30,127 nucleotides of DNA, taken from assembly GCA_015680685.1 (NCBI GenBank), contig MNCI01002038.1:460258-490384 (forward strand). Reading direction: 5' to 3'. Positions 10,800 to 20,899 of the stretch are shown in pieces. Position 1 is the first letter of the stretch. Every line of letters begins with the position of its first letter. The notes below the pieces were generated by a model. It searched no databases. It worked only from the letters and a program-made list of their open reading frames with translations, and was not told where the DNA came from. This stretch comes from Gnetum montanum. Lineage: Eukaryota > Streptophyta > Gnetopsida > Gnetales > Gnetaceae. The position numbers were made by a program, and so were the translations under genes.

Positions 10800-11880
10800 C
10801 AGAATTTTTGAGATTTAAGAGCACTCATCAAATTTCAAGAGATCAAGAGCACAAGTTCCTACTACCACTATTGCACCCATGTGCTCCTTGACCACCTTCA
10901 AGGCCTTCTACATCATTTCCAAAGATAGGATTTTCAAGCTTGTATATTACCTTCTAGAGTTAGAATTTTTTAAAATCCTATGGTAGTAATAGGAACCTTA
11001 GCCTAGAATTGACTTTGAATTATGCCTACAGCTTCTCCATGCATTACCCAATCCTTAAGAGGTTCAATTCCACCCTTTCAATCTCTATTTTGCTCTAGAT
11101 TCGAGCTTCTTTCATTAGTTTTATCACATTTACGTTTTTTCTCTCCCATCATTTATAGTTTGACCCTCCATAAGAGGTGAACACTTTAACTCATCAATAT
11201 AAAAATTTATTTTTTAGGAAAGGATATGTAACCTTTTTCCCACATTGATGCATTTTACTTTTATTAGTTTATGTTCATTTGGTCATATTTTCTACTTAGA
11301 CTTTTTTCTATCTCTTACATTGTATTCTATACTTAGTCAAATTTTCATCATTTTGCATTTAGCTATTTTTTAACATAAAAATTCCATTCTCTCATGTCAA
11401 AACCCATTCTCTCATGTCAAAACTATAGTATTTTTAATATTTTATGTTCTTTACCTATACTTTCCACATCATTTTAATTTTAATTTTTACAGCTTATTCT
11501 ATACTTAATTTATTTCCCAATAATCTACACTTGGTCATTTTTCCTATGATTTAACACTTACTCATTTTAACATAAAAAAACTTCATCTTTTCATCATTTC
11601 CTACCATTCTTGGTTCATTTGTGGTAAGCTAAGTCTATATTTGATAGGACGATTTGTGTTCCTTCATTTCATAATCATTGATTTAATGAGGGTTACATCA
11701 ATCCGAAGACCATTTACAACTGTGCACTAAGTGTCTTGATACTTAGTTCATGGAGGTATCTTTGTAGGAATAAAAATAAAATTTCTATAGGAACATTTTT
11801 GGCACTAGAAAGAGTGCTAATAGGACTTCTAGTATCTTTAAATTAAGTGCCTAGTGGCCTATAGGTCCTTTCCAACACTT
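10800..11880. other. Unassigned AT-rich interval with a small duplication
   Basis: No gene was recognised. A 20-bp period duplication ('ccattctctcatgtcaaaa') is present at 11384-11402 and 11404-11422. Otherwise the sequence is T-rich with no coherent frame. Confidence 0.4.

Positions 11881-11883
<3 letters not shown>

Positions 11884-11928
<45 letters not shown>
11884..11928. repeat. 45-base T homopolymer (A tract on minus strand)
   Basis: An uninterrupted run of 45 T. It adjoins the 3' side of the minus-strand gypsy fragment, so on that strand it reads as coding remnant followed by a poly(A)-like tract. Homopolymer length in an assembly is unreliable. Confidence 0.85.
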
Positions 11929-11931
<3 letters not shown>

Positions 11932-12019
11932 TTAAGTATTTTCACTTAGTTTTATTTCTTGTTCCCATTTGTACTTGATTCTTATTTATTTCTAAGTTTG
12001 TATAGGAGACTTTCTTTAA

Positions 12020-12706
12020 TACCATGATAGGGCAAGGATCTGAATCCTTAATAGTGAAGGTAGCTCCAAGAACAACCAAAAAATTGTAAAGATATTTATC
12101 CTTTAATTTTATTGTCAAAATAAAATGAGGAGCTTCCTTGTCAGGAGTACAATCTTAGGTAGCTTTTGTCATCTCATAAATGTTAGATACATTGCTTAAT
12201 TCTAACTCTCCAACTCTCTATTTTTTTTTAACTTTAGTGAACTCTAAAGCCTTTCTTTGCTAATCCTCTATCTGTAACAATTGATATATACTAATATTGA
12301 TCTTGATATGTTTAAGATCTTCAATTAAATCATATACTTCATCTCCATAAAAGCCTACTTTCTTCATCCATTTATTAAAAGATTGATTTTGAGTACTTTG
12401 CTCTACTTGATCTTCTTTACTTTTATTTTTCTCTCTTCTACTTAGTTCAAAAGCCTTTCTCTTAGTAAATGAATTAGAAATGATATTTGGAGGCTTGGAA
12501 GTAGTTAATCTTTCTTTTGATCTTAGATTATATCCATTTTCTTTATTGTTATTACACTCTTCATCTGATGATATATCCTCTTCAAAACTTGATAGGGAAG
12601 AGGTATCACTATATCCATTGTCAGAAGGTTTGCTTGCATAATGAACACTAGATAGCTCATTATTTGATTCAATATCAAGGAAGTTAGACAAGATCATTTT
12701 CATCAT
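12020..12706 (-). pseudogene. Ty3/gypsy Gag-Pol hinge and degenerate aspartic protease
   Basis: The 148-codon open part (12706-12260) is rich in Ser, Asn, Lys and Glu, then shows YDLIEDLKHIKINISIYQLL, a linker that plant gypsy polyproteins carry just before the protease. After a stop, the frame HFILTIKLKDKYLYNFLVVL continues into GATFTIKDSD, where a D-S/T-G-A active site is expected; the catalytic Asp is missing (VLGAT). The frame then runs VLKKVSYTNLEINKNQVQ before ending at the A tract. Protease matures the polyprotein; this copy cannot. Confidence 0.65.
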
Positions 12707-12729
12707 CTTCTTCTACCAACTTGGCATCT

Positions 12730-13541
12730 TAATGCTTATATTTGCTATTTTTCTATTTTTCCTTAATTTTAGCTTATGCCAAAGCTTTTTCTAGTTTCAC
12801 TATTTTGTTGGATAAGTCTCTCATTAATTTCCCTTTTTCAAATTCTCTGCTTTCTAACTCTTGCTTTGTCTTAATACAAGATGGTCCTAGTAATGCTTTA
12901 TGTTGAGCAAAATCTTGCATAGAAATCATCATTTTTTTCTTCTCTTTTTAAAGTTGTGATAATCTCTTCATTGTTCAAGTTCAATTGTTTTTCTAATTGT
13001 ATAGCTTCACTAAAGTAGTCATTCAATGTTAGCAGGTTTGGAATTCTCCTTAACCAAATTGAAATATTGGATTTCATAGCCTTAAGATAAGTATCTCTAA
13101 GCATTTCCTCTAATGGTCTATATTGTCTTTGAGAAATTTGACAAATTTGTTGAAACTTAATATTGAAATCTCTAAGTGACTCTTTAACTTCTTGCTTAGC
13201 CTGGACTAGCCCACAATACAGTTATTGTTGATCCAATTTATTGCCAAACTAGGCTAAGAAAAGACTTTTGATGTCATCCCAATTTGTGATACTATTGCTT
13301 GGCAAGTTTGAATACCAAATCTAAGCCAAACCCTTTAAATTGCTACAAACAACCTACGAGATTGATCTTGATGTTGAATATTTGCATGAGCTAAAGCTAA
13401 CTCAAATAAGTAAATGTATTCTTCAGCCAAGTAAGCTTTTCTAGGAATAAAAGGTTCAAGAAAATATTTGTAAACTACCTTAGGAATATCATGGTAATTT
13501 TAAAATCCTAATTGTGTAGCTCCTTGCTAAGGATTTGTCAT
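12730..13541 (-). pseudogene. Ty3/gypsy Gag (retrotrans_gag) remnant
   Basis: Gag forms the virus-like particle. An ATG at 13541 starts MTNP, followed by a TAG and then QGATQLGF, a common start style in plant gypsy Gag. Downstream come YKYFLEPFIPRKAYLAEEYI, then SITNWDDIKSLFLA and FGNKLDQQ with LVQAKQEVKESLRDFNIKFQ, the core of the retrotrans_gag domain, then LEEMLRDTYLKAMKSNISIW and NDYFSEAIQLEKQLN. Reading requires frame changes and passes several stops (for example FLA*FG and QQ*LY). A CCHC zinc knuckle was not found. Confidence 0.75.
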
Positions 13542-14436
13542 CCTATTATAATTCCTTTTGATTGTTGAACTCTTATACTTCTTATAGTCTATATAGTCCC
13601 TATAGTACATTACTTGTAACAAATAAAATTTTACAAAAATGTTTAAACACAATTCTATCAATCTACTCCTAATTTCCCCTAGAGAGAAAATTCAACAAGA
13701 AAACTAGAAATAAATTGAGATTTAATGAGCTTTAAAAAGAGAAAAGAAAAGAAAGAAGATTTGTATGGGATCTCAAACATTTAAGCAAGATAAATTGACA
13801 TGATAAAACACTTCGTAATAAAGCTATTCAATTCAATCTATTACAAATCATCTAAACCCTCTAAGCTCAACAAGAAATTTCATAAAAGACACTTTTATTT
13901 ACTACTAAAAAACTTTGTAAACAACAAAGTACAAGCTTCTATTTGGCTAGTTAAATATCGGTCAAGAATTGCAAACAATAGAACTTCCAGAAAAATTTGA
14001 CAATTTCAAGATTGCAATATTAAGGCAATAAACTTTATAAATAAAGAAGTTATTTTAGTCATCTCAAAGTATTAAAAATTTTCTGCATTCCCTAAACTCA
14101 AATAGACAATATCTATAAAAAATTACTATTAAATTGCTCAATATGCTTTTAAAATACAACATAAGCTCTTATTTGACAAACCTTAATAGAAGTCTAATAT
14201 TATGCAAAAATAGAGCTATAAAGGCAACCTAGAAAAATCCCAAAATTAAATGTCAAGCACTATACTATCTAAACCATTAGCTAAGTAACTAAAAAAATAA
14301 AAAGAAATGAACTCACAAGATTAAAACAAAGTAGTTGAATTGATGCCTTTAGCAAGCCATGCTTTACAAGAAATCTCCAACAATTCTTCAAAGTTGCTTC
14401 TTCCCAAAAATCCCCCCTTAACTCTACCTTTCAAGC

Positions 14437-14447
14437 CCTTTTTATAG
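14437..14447 (-). promoter_or_regulatory. TATA box of gypsy LTR-like region
   Basis: The minus strand reads CTATAAAAAGGGC, a good plant TATA box, about 330 bp inside the proposed LTR and about 900 bp upstream of the gag ATG at 13541. It supports a transcription start near 14405. Sequence 13660-14430 otherwise holds only leader/LTR-like AT-rich DNA. Confidence 0.45.
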
Positions 14448-14839
14448 TGGCTTGGGCAATTACAATCATCATAAAATATTAAGGTAAGCTAAAAATATCT
14501 AGCAAATTAATTCATAACCTCCATGAGAAGTTGTAACTTTTATAGGAAGTTATAATAAATTTATGTCATAATTTGACAAGTGGCATGTCAAATGCAAATA
14601 TCAAGGAGATTTAGTTATGCTTCCATACAACCTTCATGAGAAATATAACTTAAAAAACAAAGGTCTATAAATCTCCCTTTTCTAAATCATAACCTTTCTA
14701 CTTATGCATGTACTAAAATTATTCAAACTTCATGCCCATAATAATAAAATATATAGTGTTATGTTCTAACCCAAACTTTAATTTCTAAGATAAAACGTGA
14801 TTATCTCCAGTCTGCTGTAGAAACGCAAGAACAAGGGTT

Positions 14840-15445
14840 CATTGTTTGCCACATGGTGTAGGCATGAGGGTTTGCAGCTCGTCTCATTACACTCCTCTCA
14901 TTCTCGATGCAGACGATGTTGTACCTTCTTATGTTGATGTTGCTCCTGCCTCCATCATCTTCGGATTCGTGGTCACATTCACATATGTCATTTGTCCCCC
15001 TACCCAGAGCTCGGCATTTGGGAAATACGTGCCGTTGTCATTTGTTCATCATGTTTTTGATACCATCAATGCCATCCTTCATGCACTCTTAGCATGAGTC
15101 TATGTAGCAACGTCGGTGGGACATTTGAAAGTGGAGGTGATCTTTACAAGGTGGCCAACTCCATCGCCGTCATTCTCGGCATACCTAAAGAGTATGGCCA
15201 TTGCAACAACTGTGAAGAAATCTTATTTTTTCTTGTGTAGGTGCTGTGGGTGATTATTGGAAATTATGGCATTGGTTATTGGTGGATTTTTCTTCAAACA
15301 TTTGCCGACATCTGGCAGATCTGTGATGCGTTAGACGTTGAGATTTTGTTGAGAAACGCAACGTCAAATCCCAAGTTGAGGCTCTGGTGCCGTGTGAGCC
15401 AAGAAAATCCTGTACATTCAAAGATGCATGCTAATGGGTTCTAAC
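14840..15445 (+). pseudogene. GC-richer coding-like island of unknown identity
   Basis: Base composition and codon-like texture differ sharply from the AT-rich surroundings. Plus-strand frames stay open in pieces: 14846-15097 (83 codons), then another frame at about 15094-15240 reading CSNVGGTFESGGDLYKVANS and AVILGIPKEYGHCNNCEE, then 15241-15444 (68 codons, LLRNATSNPKLRLWCR). Just before 15241 the run 'ttattttttcttgtgtag' looks like a pyrimidine tract plus AG splice acceptor. I do not recognise the protein family, and minus-strand coding is not excluded. It could be a broken host gene or a captured gene fragment. Confidence 0.35.
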
Positions 15446-15803
15446 AGTAGCCATTGCTGCTCAACCCACTATATCTAACTGCACTTGATTTTTTTATATT
15501 TATTTTTTCAAATTTCAATCCGTAACAATAGTAACCCAAAAATCAGTTTGAGAGGATAGCATTTCGTGGAGTAAGGTTATGGACTTTCTATAAATGACGG
15601 TCATACGGCAATGGCATTTTACAGGCTAATTAAAATAATCGAGACTGTATGCTCAATTCTCTCTAATGAATACATGTTGTGACTTCATTTCTCAAGGTTT
15701 TATTTCTTTTAAGGTTTTGCAATTGCTGAGTGGATGTAGATGGATGAGGATGAGATCCTAATTTTGTTCAATTCTAGAATATTAACCTCTCTTTCTTTTG
15801 GAT
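15446..15803. other. Unassigned interval left of the copia element
   Basis: AT-rich with no frame or repeat recognised. It may be 3' flank of the coding-like island. The five bases before the copia LTR are TGGAT; no matching target duplication was found on the other side. Confidence 0.35.
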
Positions 15804-16112
15804 TGTCGTGACACGTTTACGCGTTGAAGTGGCCTTCGTATCTATTGACGCTTATACGTGTTGGCATAACATGTTTTTGCATTGGGGTTGGGGTGGTGTC
15901 CACATCTAGATGGAGTTTTGGATCTCTTATTTTTCAAATTTTCTTTCATGGTAACCAATTCTATGGCCTATAAATTTGTACTTGATGGAGAACAAAGGTA
16001 CCACAAATCATAGCAAGATTGCAGTTCAAGTCCCTTTTCACAAATGTTTAGAAATTGCATACACCATCATTGTAGAGCATTGGTGTGAACGAAGAATTTG
16101 AATAAGATTAAT
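15804..16112 (+). repeat. Copia 5' LTR
   Basis: Begins TGTCGTGACACG and aligns with 20592-20899 throughout, sharing long blocks such as 'ttgacgcttatacgtgttgg' and 'accaattctatggcctata'. A TATA-like CCTATAAAT occurs at about 15970. Immediately after the LTR, 'ttgatatgaatct' may be a decayed primer-binding site for initiator tRNA-Met (TGGTATCAGAGC), but only about half the bases match. Confidence 0.85.
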
Positions 16113-16239
16113 TGATATGAATCTATCTGAATTAAAATTTAGCCACAGACAATTTTATGTCATTTGATTCATATTTTTCATGTTTTACATTGGTAAACAT
16201 ATCTTATAGTATTTTAACCTCAAATTTAGTGACGTAAGC

Positions 16240-17040
16240 ATGTTTGATTATGTAGTTGTACAACCTGTAAGCTACTCTAATTTAAAATGTGTCATTCATG
16301 AATTAAAGGGTGATAATTATAAGATGTGGAAGGAGAGAATTCTTCTTCATTTGGGCAAGATGGACATTGATTATGCTATCCATAAGGATGAACCACTTGC
16401 CATTATAGCAATCAACCGTCTCGATGATATTGGTAATTATGAAAAATGGGAGCGATCTAATCGTCTCTATGTCATGTTCATAAAAACCAAGATCTCGGCT
16501 AGTATGTGTGGTTCATTAGAACAGTATGACAATGTGCACACTTTGTTAAAGGCCATTGATGAACAATTTGAGTCATCAAACAAGGTGTTGGTCAACACCT
16601 TGATGATGAAGTTCTCATTCATAAAGCTCATTGAAACTCGTGGTATGCATGAGCATATCATGCAAATGAGAGATATATCGGCTTAACTCAAAACACTTGA
16701 GGTTGAGATGTCAAAATCTTTCTTTGTGCACTACATCTTAAACATGCTCCCACTGCAGTATAGACCCTTTAAGATTTCCTATAACACACATAAGGACAAA
16801 TGGTCAATTAATAAACTAATGATCATGTGTGTGCAAGAAGAGGGAAGACTTGCTATGGAAGTGAAAGAGAGCGTGCATCTAGCTACACAAGGAAAGAATA
16901 AAGAATAAGCCAAAGGCAAGAGGAAGGTCAACTTGCCTACACAAGCTAATATTAAGAAGGAATCCAGATGTTTTTTTTTTTTATTGCTGCAAAAAGAAAG
17001 GGCACATAAAGAAGGATTGTTCTAAATATCAAAAATGGCT
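16240..17040 (+). pseudogene. Copia Gag with disrupted zinc knuckle
   Basis: The first ATG at 16240 opens 148 codons with GDNYKMWKERILLHLGKMDI, then FIKTKISASMCGSLEQYD and LLKAIDEQFESSNK, the UBN2-type Gag of Tnt1-like elements. After a TAA (16684) the same frame continues with EVEMSKSFFVHYILNMLP and YNTHKDKWSINKLMIMCVQE. The CCHC knuckle region (16965-17010) contains a T11 run that shifts the frame. The later part KKKGHIKKDC keeps His and last Cys, but the first Cys pair is scrambled. Gag would package the RNA; this one is truncated by stops and frameshifted. Confidence 0.85.
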
Positions 17041-17094
17041 TAAAGAAAAAGTACTCAACTCTCACTTGTTTGTTTTGAATCTAATATGGTTGAT

Positions 17095-17410
17095 GTTGGC
17101 CATGACACATGGTGGATTAATTCTAGTTGTACAATCCATGTTGCCAATTCCTTATAGGGGGTGAAAAACCTAAGGAAGCTAGTAGGAAGTGAGTTATGCA
17201 TCTATTCAGGCAACAAGATGTGCTCACATGTGGAGGCAGTCAGAACATGTAAATTAGTTTTAAGTAGTGGTTTTGTTTTAGAGTTGGAAAAAACATTTTA
17301 TATTCCTAGTTTTTCAAGGAATTTAATTTCTATTTCAAGGCTCGTATCATTGGGATTTTTTAATTTTTAAGACATTATATTCAATTTATATTATAGATCT
17401 GAACTTATTG
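17095..17410 (+). pseudogene. Copia protease remnant, active site lost
   Basis: DTWWINSSCTIHVANSL followed by TAG (17155) is the retropepsin start of copia Pol; the expected D-S-G-A is replaced by N-S-S-C, so the catalytic Asp is gone. The fold continues as KLVGSELCIYSGNKMCSHVE and LELEKTFYIPSFSRNLISIS, the conserved LYVP..RNLLSV-like block. A TAA after FFNF (17368) splits it from the integrase part. Confidence 0.8.
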
Positions 17411-18345
17411 GAAATGGTACATTGATAGATGGTCTTTTTAAAATTAATTTACAAAATGAAGCTTCTTATACTTCTATGTATGTTCATGCTGGTATTAAGA
17501 GATGTGTTATGAATGACAAATCCTCTATGTTGTGGCATCGTAGATTAGGACATATCTCTATTAAGAGAATAAAGAGATTAGTAAATGATGGAGTACTTAT
17601 TACTCTAGATTTTACTGACTTTGACACTTTTGTGGATTGCCTAAAGGGAAAGCAAACCAATATGTCAAAGAAAGGTGCCAAGAGGAGTTCAGACATATTA
17701 GAGATCATACATACAGATATTTGTAGTCTAGATATGGATAGATATGGTCAAAAGTATTTCATTACCTTTATTGATGATTATTCATGATATATGTATCTCT
17801 ACCTGCTTCATAACAAGAGCAAAGCTTTAGATGCCTTTAAGGTGTTTAAGGCTGAAGTAGAGAAACAATGCAGTAAGCAAATAAAGATAGTGAGATCTGA
17901 TAGAGGTGGTGGATACTATGGTAGATATACTGATGATGGACAAGCACCTGGTCCATTTGCTAAGTTTCTTCAAGAGCATGGGATTGTTGCCAAGTACACT
18001 ATTCCTGGTTCTCCAGATTAGAATGGTGTGGCAGAAAGATTAAACTGAATATTATTGGACATGGTGTAGAGTATGCTTAGCAGCTCCAAGCTTCCTAAGT
18101 CATTGCAGACTGAAGCTCTTAAGACAGTCGTGTATATATTAAATCGAGTTCCAACCAAGGATGTCTCAAAGAAACCATTTGAATTATGGAAAGGTTGGAA
18201 ACCGAGTTTGCGACATATACATGTTTAGGGATGCCCATCTGAAGTAAGAGTCTATAATCCACAAGAAAAGAAGCTAGACCTGTCAGATATGTTGAACGGT
18301 CTAAGGGATATAGATTTTATTTCCCATCACATACTACTAGGTTTG
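17410..18345 (+). pseudogene. Copia integrase (GAG-pre-integrase zinc domain plus DDE core)
   Basis: Integrase inserts the cDNA. The HHCC zinc domain shows MLWHRRLGHISIKRIKRLVN, but the C-x2-C has become FVDC, losing one Cys. The catalytic triad is still visible: Asp in IIHTDICSLD (about 17715), Asp in IVRSDRGGGYYGRY (about 17905) and Glu in NGVAERLN (about 18030). Stops interrupt at 17785 (TGA), 18019 (TAG, after GSPD), 18046 and 18067, and TAG replaces the Trp expected before GCPSEVR (18226). After QEKKLD about a dozen expected residues are missing and the frame shifts before YVERSKGYRFYFPSH. Confidence 0.85.
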
Positions 18346-18754
18346 TGGAATCAAGGAATGCTAAATTTCTTGAGAATGACTTGATTAGTGGGAGTAGTAG
18401 ATCTTGGAACATTGTTCATGAGATAGATCATACAGATGCTCAACCGACTATTTCAAATGATAGACTAATTATTGTACACAATATGCCTAGAGCACAAATG
18501 CATAATGACCAACAACCAATCATTGAAGTTCCACAAACTGCTGATCAAGAAGTAGTAGATCCAACTGACCAACAGATACCAAAACCTATTGAATAGCCTA
18601 TTGAACATCATGATCCTCAAGAGAATGATGAACCAACATTAAGAACATCTACTAGAGTAAGGCAATCAATGATTCCTAGTGACTATATGATGTACTATAT
18701 GAGTTTGACTACAACATAGGAGCCAAAAATGATCCCAAAAAATTTTCACAAGCC

Positions 18755-19530
18755 ATGAGTTGTAAGGAATCTAACTTGTGGTATGATGCTATGAAAGATG
18801 AGATGAACTCTATGTCATCTAATGGAGTTTGGGATCTTGTCAAGTTGCTTGATGGTGTAAAAGCCATTGGATGCAAATGGGTCTTCAAGACTAAGAAAGA
18901 CTCATTGGGAAACATTGAAAGATATAAGGACAAACTTGTCGCTATTGGGTTCACTCAGAAAGAGGGAATAGATTACAAGGAGACCTTTTCTCCTATATCT
19001 AAGAAGAACTCCCTTCATGTTATCATGGCATTGGTTGCCCATTTTTATCTTGAATTACATCAAATGGATGTGAAAACAACATTCCTTAAAGCTGATCTAG
19101 AGGAAGAGGCTTATATGAAATAACCTAAAGGATTTTCCTCTACTAATGGTAAGCAATTGGTATGCAAGCTCAAGAAACCCATATATGGATTGAAACAGGC
19201 CTCCCATTAATGGTACTTAAAATTCCATGATATCATCACTTCATTTGGTTTTGAAGAAAACGTCATGGATCAATGTATATACCAAAAGGTCAATGGGAGC
19301 AAAATCTGCTTCGTTGTTTTATATGTGGATGATATCCTTCTTGCAACCAATAATAGTGGATATCTATATGAGGTGAAATATTTTCTCTCTAAGAATTTCA
19401 AGATGAAGGATCTGGGTGAGGCATCTTATGTCATTGGCATTTAGATCCATAGAGATAGATCTAGATGTATTTTAGAACTATCACAAGAAACCTATATCAA
19501 TAAATTTTTCTAGAGGTTTTGGATGAAAGA
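18755..19530 (+). pseudogene. Copia reverse transcriptase
   Basis: RT copies the genomic RNA into cDNA. Motifs appear in order: LWYDAMKDEMNSMSSNGVWD, KAIGCKWVFKTKKDSLGNIE, YKDKLVAIGFTQKEGIDYKE, then HQMDVKTTFLKADLEEEAYM (first catalytic Asp in MDVKT), KKPIYGLKQAS, and the catalytic YVDD in VLYVDDILLATN (about 19315-19350), which is intact. Nonsense codons lie at 19122 (TAA before PKGF), 19207 (TAA before WYLKF), 19442 (TAG) and 19512 (TAG). The reading frame itself is continuous between them, so decay here is mostly point substitution. Confidence 0.88.
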
Positions 19531-20302
19531 TTGTTCACCAAGTATAGCACCCATTGTGAAGGGTGATAAGTTCAATTTAAACCAATGCCCTAGGAATGAT
19601 TTGGAGAAGAGTTAGATGAGCAAAATTATGTATGCTTCAGTTGTTAGAAGCCTTATGTATGCTCAAGTCTGCACAAGACCTGGCGTTGCATTTACTATGG
19701 GAATGTTGGGTAAATATCAGAGTAATCTAGGTATTGACCATTGGAGGACTGCAAAGAAAGTGATGAGGCACCTTCAAGGTACAAAAGACTACATGCTTAT
19801 GTATAAACGAACTAACTCCTTGGAGGTGATTGGCTACTCTGATTCAGACTTTTTTGATTGTGTTGATTCATGGAAATCCACATCTGATTATGTTTTTATG
19901 CTAGCTAGAGGGGCTATATCTTGGAGAAGAGGAAAGTAAATCTTAATTGCTACTTCCACAATGGAGGAAAAGTTCGTTTCTTGTTTTGAGGCTACTTCAC
20001 ATGGTATATGATTAAAGAGTTTCATAACAAATCTTAGAATTGTAGATTCTATATCTAGGCCATTAAGAATGTTTTGTAACAATTCAGTTGCTATCTTTAT
20101 GGCTAAGAATAATAAGAGTGGCAGTCAAAGTAAAAACATTGACATAAAGTACCTAGCCATAAGGGAACGCATTAAAGAAAACAAAGTGGTCATTGCACAT
20201 ATAAGCACTAAATTAATGATAGCGAATCCTTTGACAAAAGGAATGCCACTAAATTCATTTAAGGATCATGTAGTTTGGATGGGACTTGGTTCCATAATGT
20301 AA
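19531..20302 (+). pseudogene. Copia RNase H and C-terminal region
   Basis: The block MYASVVRSLMYAQVCTRPGV, then DHWRTAKKVMRHLQGTKDYM, GYSDSDFFDCVDSWKSTSDY (first acidic residues), LIATSTMEEKFVSCFEATSH, MFCNNSVAIFMAKNN and IDIKYLAIRERI is the copia RNase H with its terminal HISTKLMIANPLTKGMP. RNase H removes RNA from the hybrid. Stops occur at 19615, 19937 and 20009 (TGA where Trp is expected); a frame change follows near 20040. The frame ends with TAA near 20300, about 290 bp before the 3' LTR. Confidence 0.88.
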
Positions 20303-20580
20303 TTTGTTGTAGGTACAACTAACAATCTTAATGAAACTCTTATTCAGTTGTGCTATTTTCTCATATGGTTTGCACGTATAGTTATTAGAAAAAATCCACA
20401 TATGGTAGGGCCTTGAATGAACATTGAGTTTATTCATAAAGTTATGTTACCATATAAGGAATTACATTTGAGAGATAATGCATTGTAATACATGGAAGAT
20501 AATACTCACATTAAGTGGAACTATCACCATGATTCATGCATTTATTTCTTAAATTCTAGACTTGATTAAATATGGAGACC

Positions 20581-20591
20581 AAGTGGGGGAT
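20581..20591 (+). promoter_or_regulatory. Copia polypurine tract
   Basis: AAGTGGGGGAT directly precedes the 3' LTR start (TGTAACACAC at 20592). It is the usual plus-strand DNA primer site of LTR retrotransposons. Confidence 0.8.
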
Positions 20592-20899
20592 TGTAACACA
20601 CATTTATGCATTGAAGTAGCCTCCATATCCGTTGACGCTTATACGTGTTGGCATAATGTGTTTTTTCGTTGGCATTGGGGTGGCATCCACATTCGAATGG
20701 GGTTTTGGGTCTCTTATTTTTCAAATTTTCTCTCATGATAACCAATTCTATGGCCTATAAATTCATTCTTAATGGGAGGACAAAGGTACCACAAATCACA
20801 ACAGGACTGCAGTTCAAGTTCCTTTCACGGATGCTTGGAGGTTGCATACACCATTGTTGCAGAGCACCAATGTGAAAGAAGAATTTGAACAAGATTAAT
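20592..20899 (+). repeat. Copia 3' LTR
   Basis: A 308-bp partner of 15804-16112. Ends are set by alignment; the shared sequence stops at 'aagattaat'. The expected terminal CA is not visible, so the true end may be shifted by a few bases. Weak similarity between 'catttgattc' words beyond both LTRs (16160, 20930) leaves open a somewhat longer LTR. Confidence 0.8.

Larger units (their letters stand above)
11930..14773 (-). mobile_element. Ty3/gypsy 5' portion (LTR-like promoter, leader, gag, protease), truncated
   Basis: On the minus strand the order is a TATA-bearing LTR-like region (about 14773-13660), a leader, gag from an ATG at 13541, a hinge, then a degenerate retropepsin near 12100-12030. 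After this the element stops at the A tract (11928-11884). No RT, RNase H or integrase follows and no second LTR was found, so only the 5' part of the element is present. The right boundary (minus strand starting TGGGTTAG near 14773) is tentative. Confidence 0.6.
15804..20899 (+). mobile_element. Full-length but dead Ty1/copia (Tnt1-like) retrotransposon
   Basis: The 5.1-kb element has two LTRs (15804-16112 and 20592-20899), a polypurine tract before the 3' LTR, and the copia order Gag, protease, integrase, RT, RNase H in one degraded polyprotein. Integrase before RT marks Ty1/copia rather than Ty3/gypsy. Gag and pol motifs closely resemble the Tnt1-94-like family widespread in seed plants. 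The LTRs differ at roughly 15-20% of positions by eye, mostly transitions, so insertion is old. At least fifteen premature stops and several frameshifts break the polyprotein. Confidence 0.9.

Noticed and set aside
16112-16124. Firm call of a copia primer-binding site
   Set aside because: Position is right but only about half the bases match the initiator tRNA-Met complement, so it is only mentioned under the 5' LTR.
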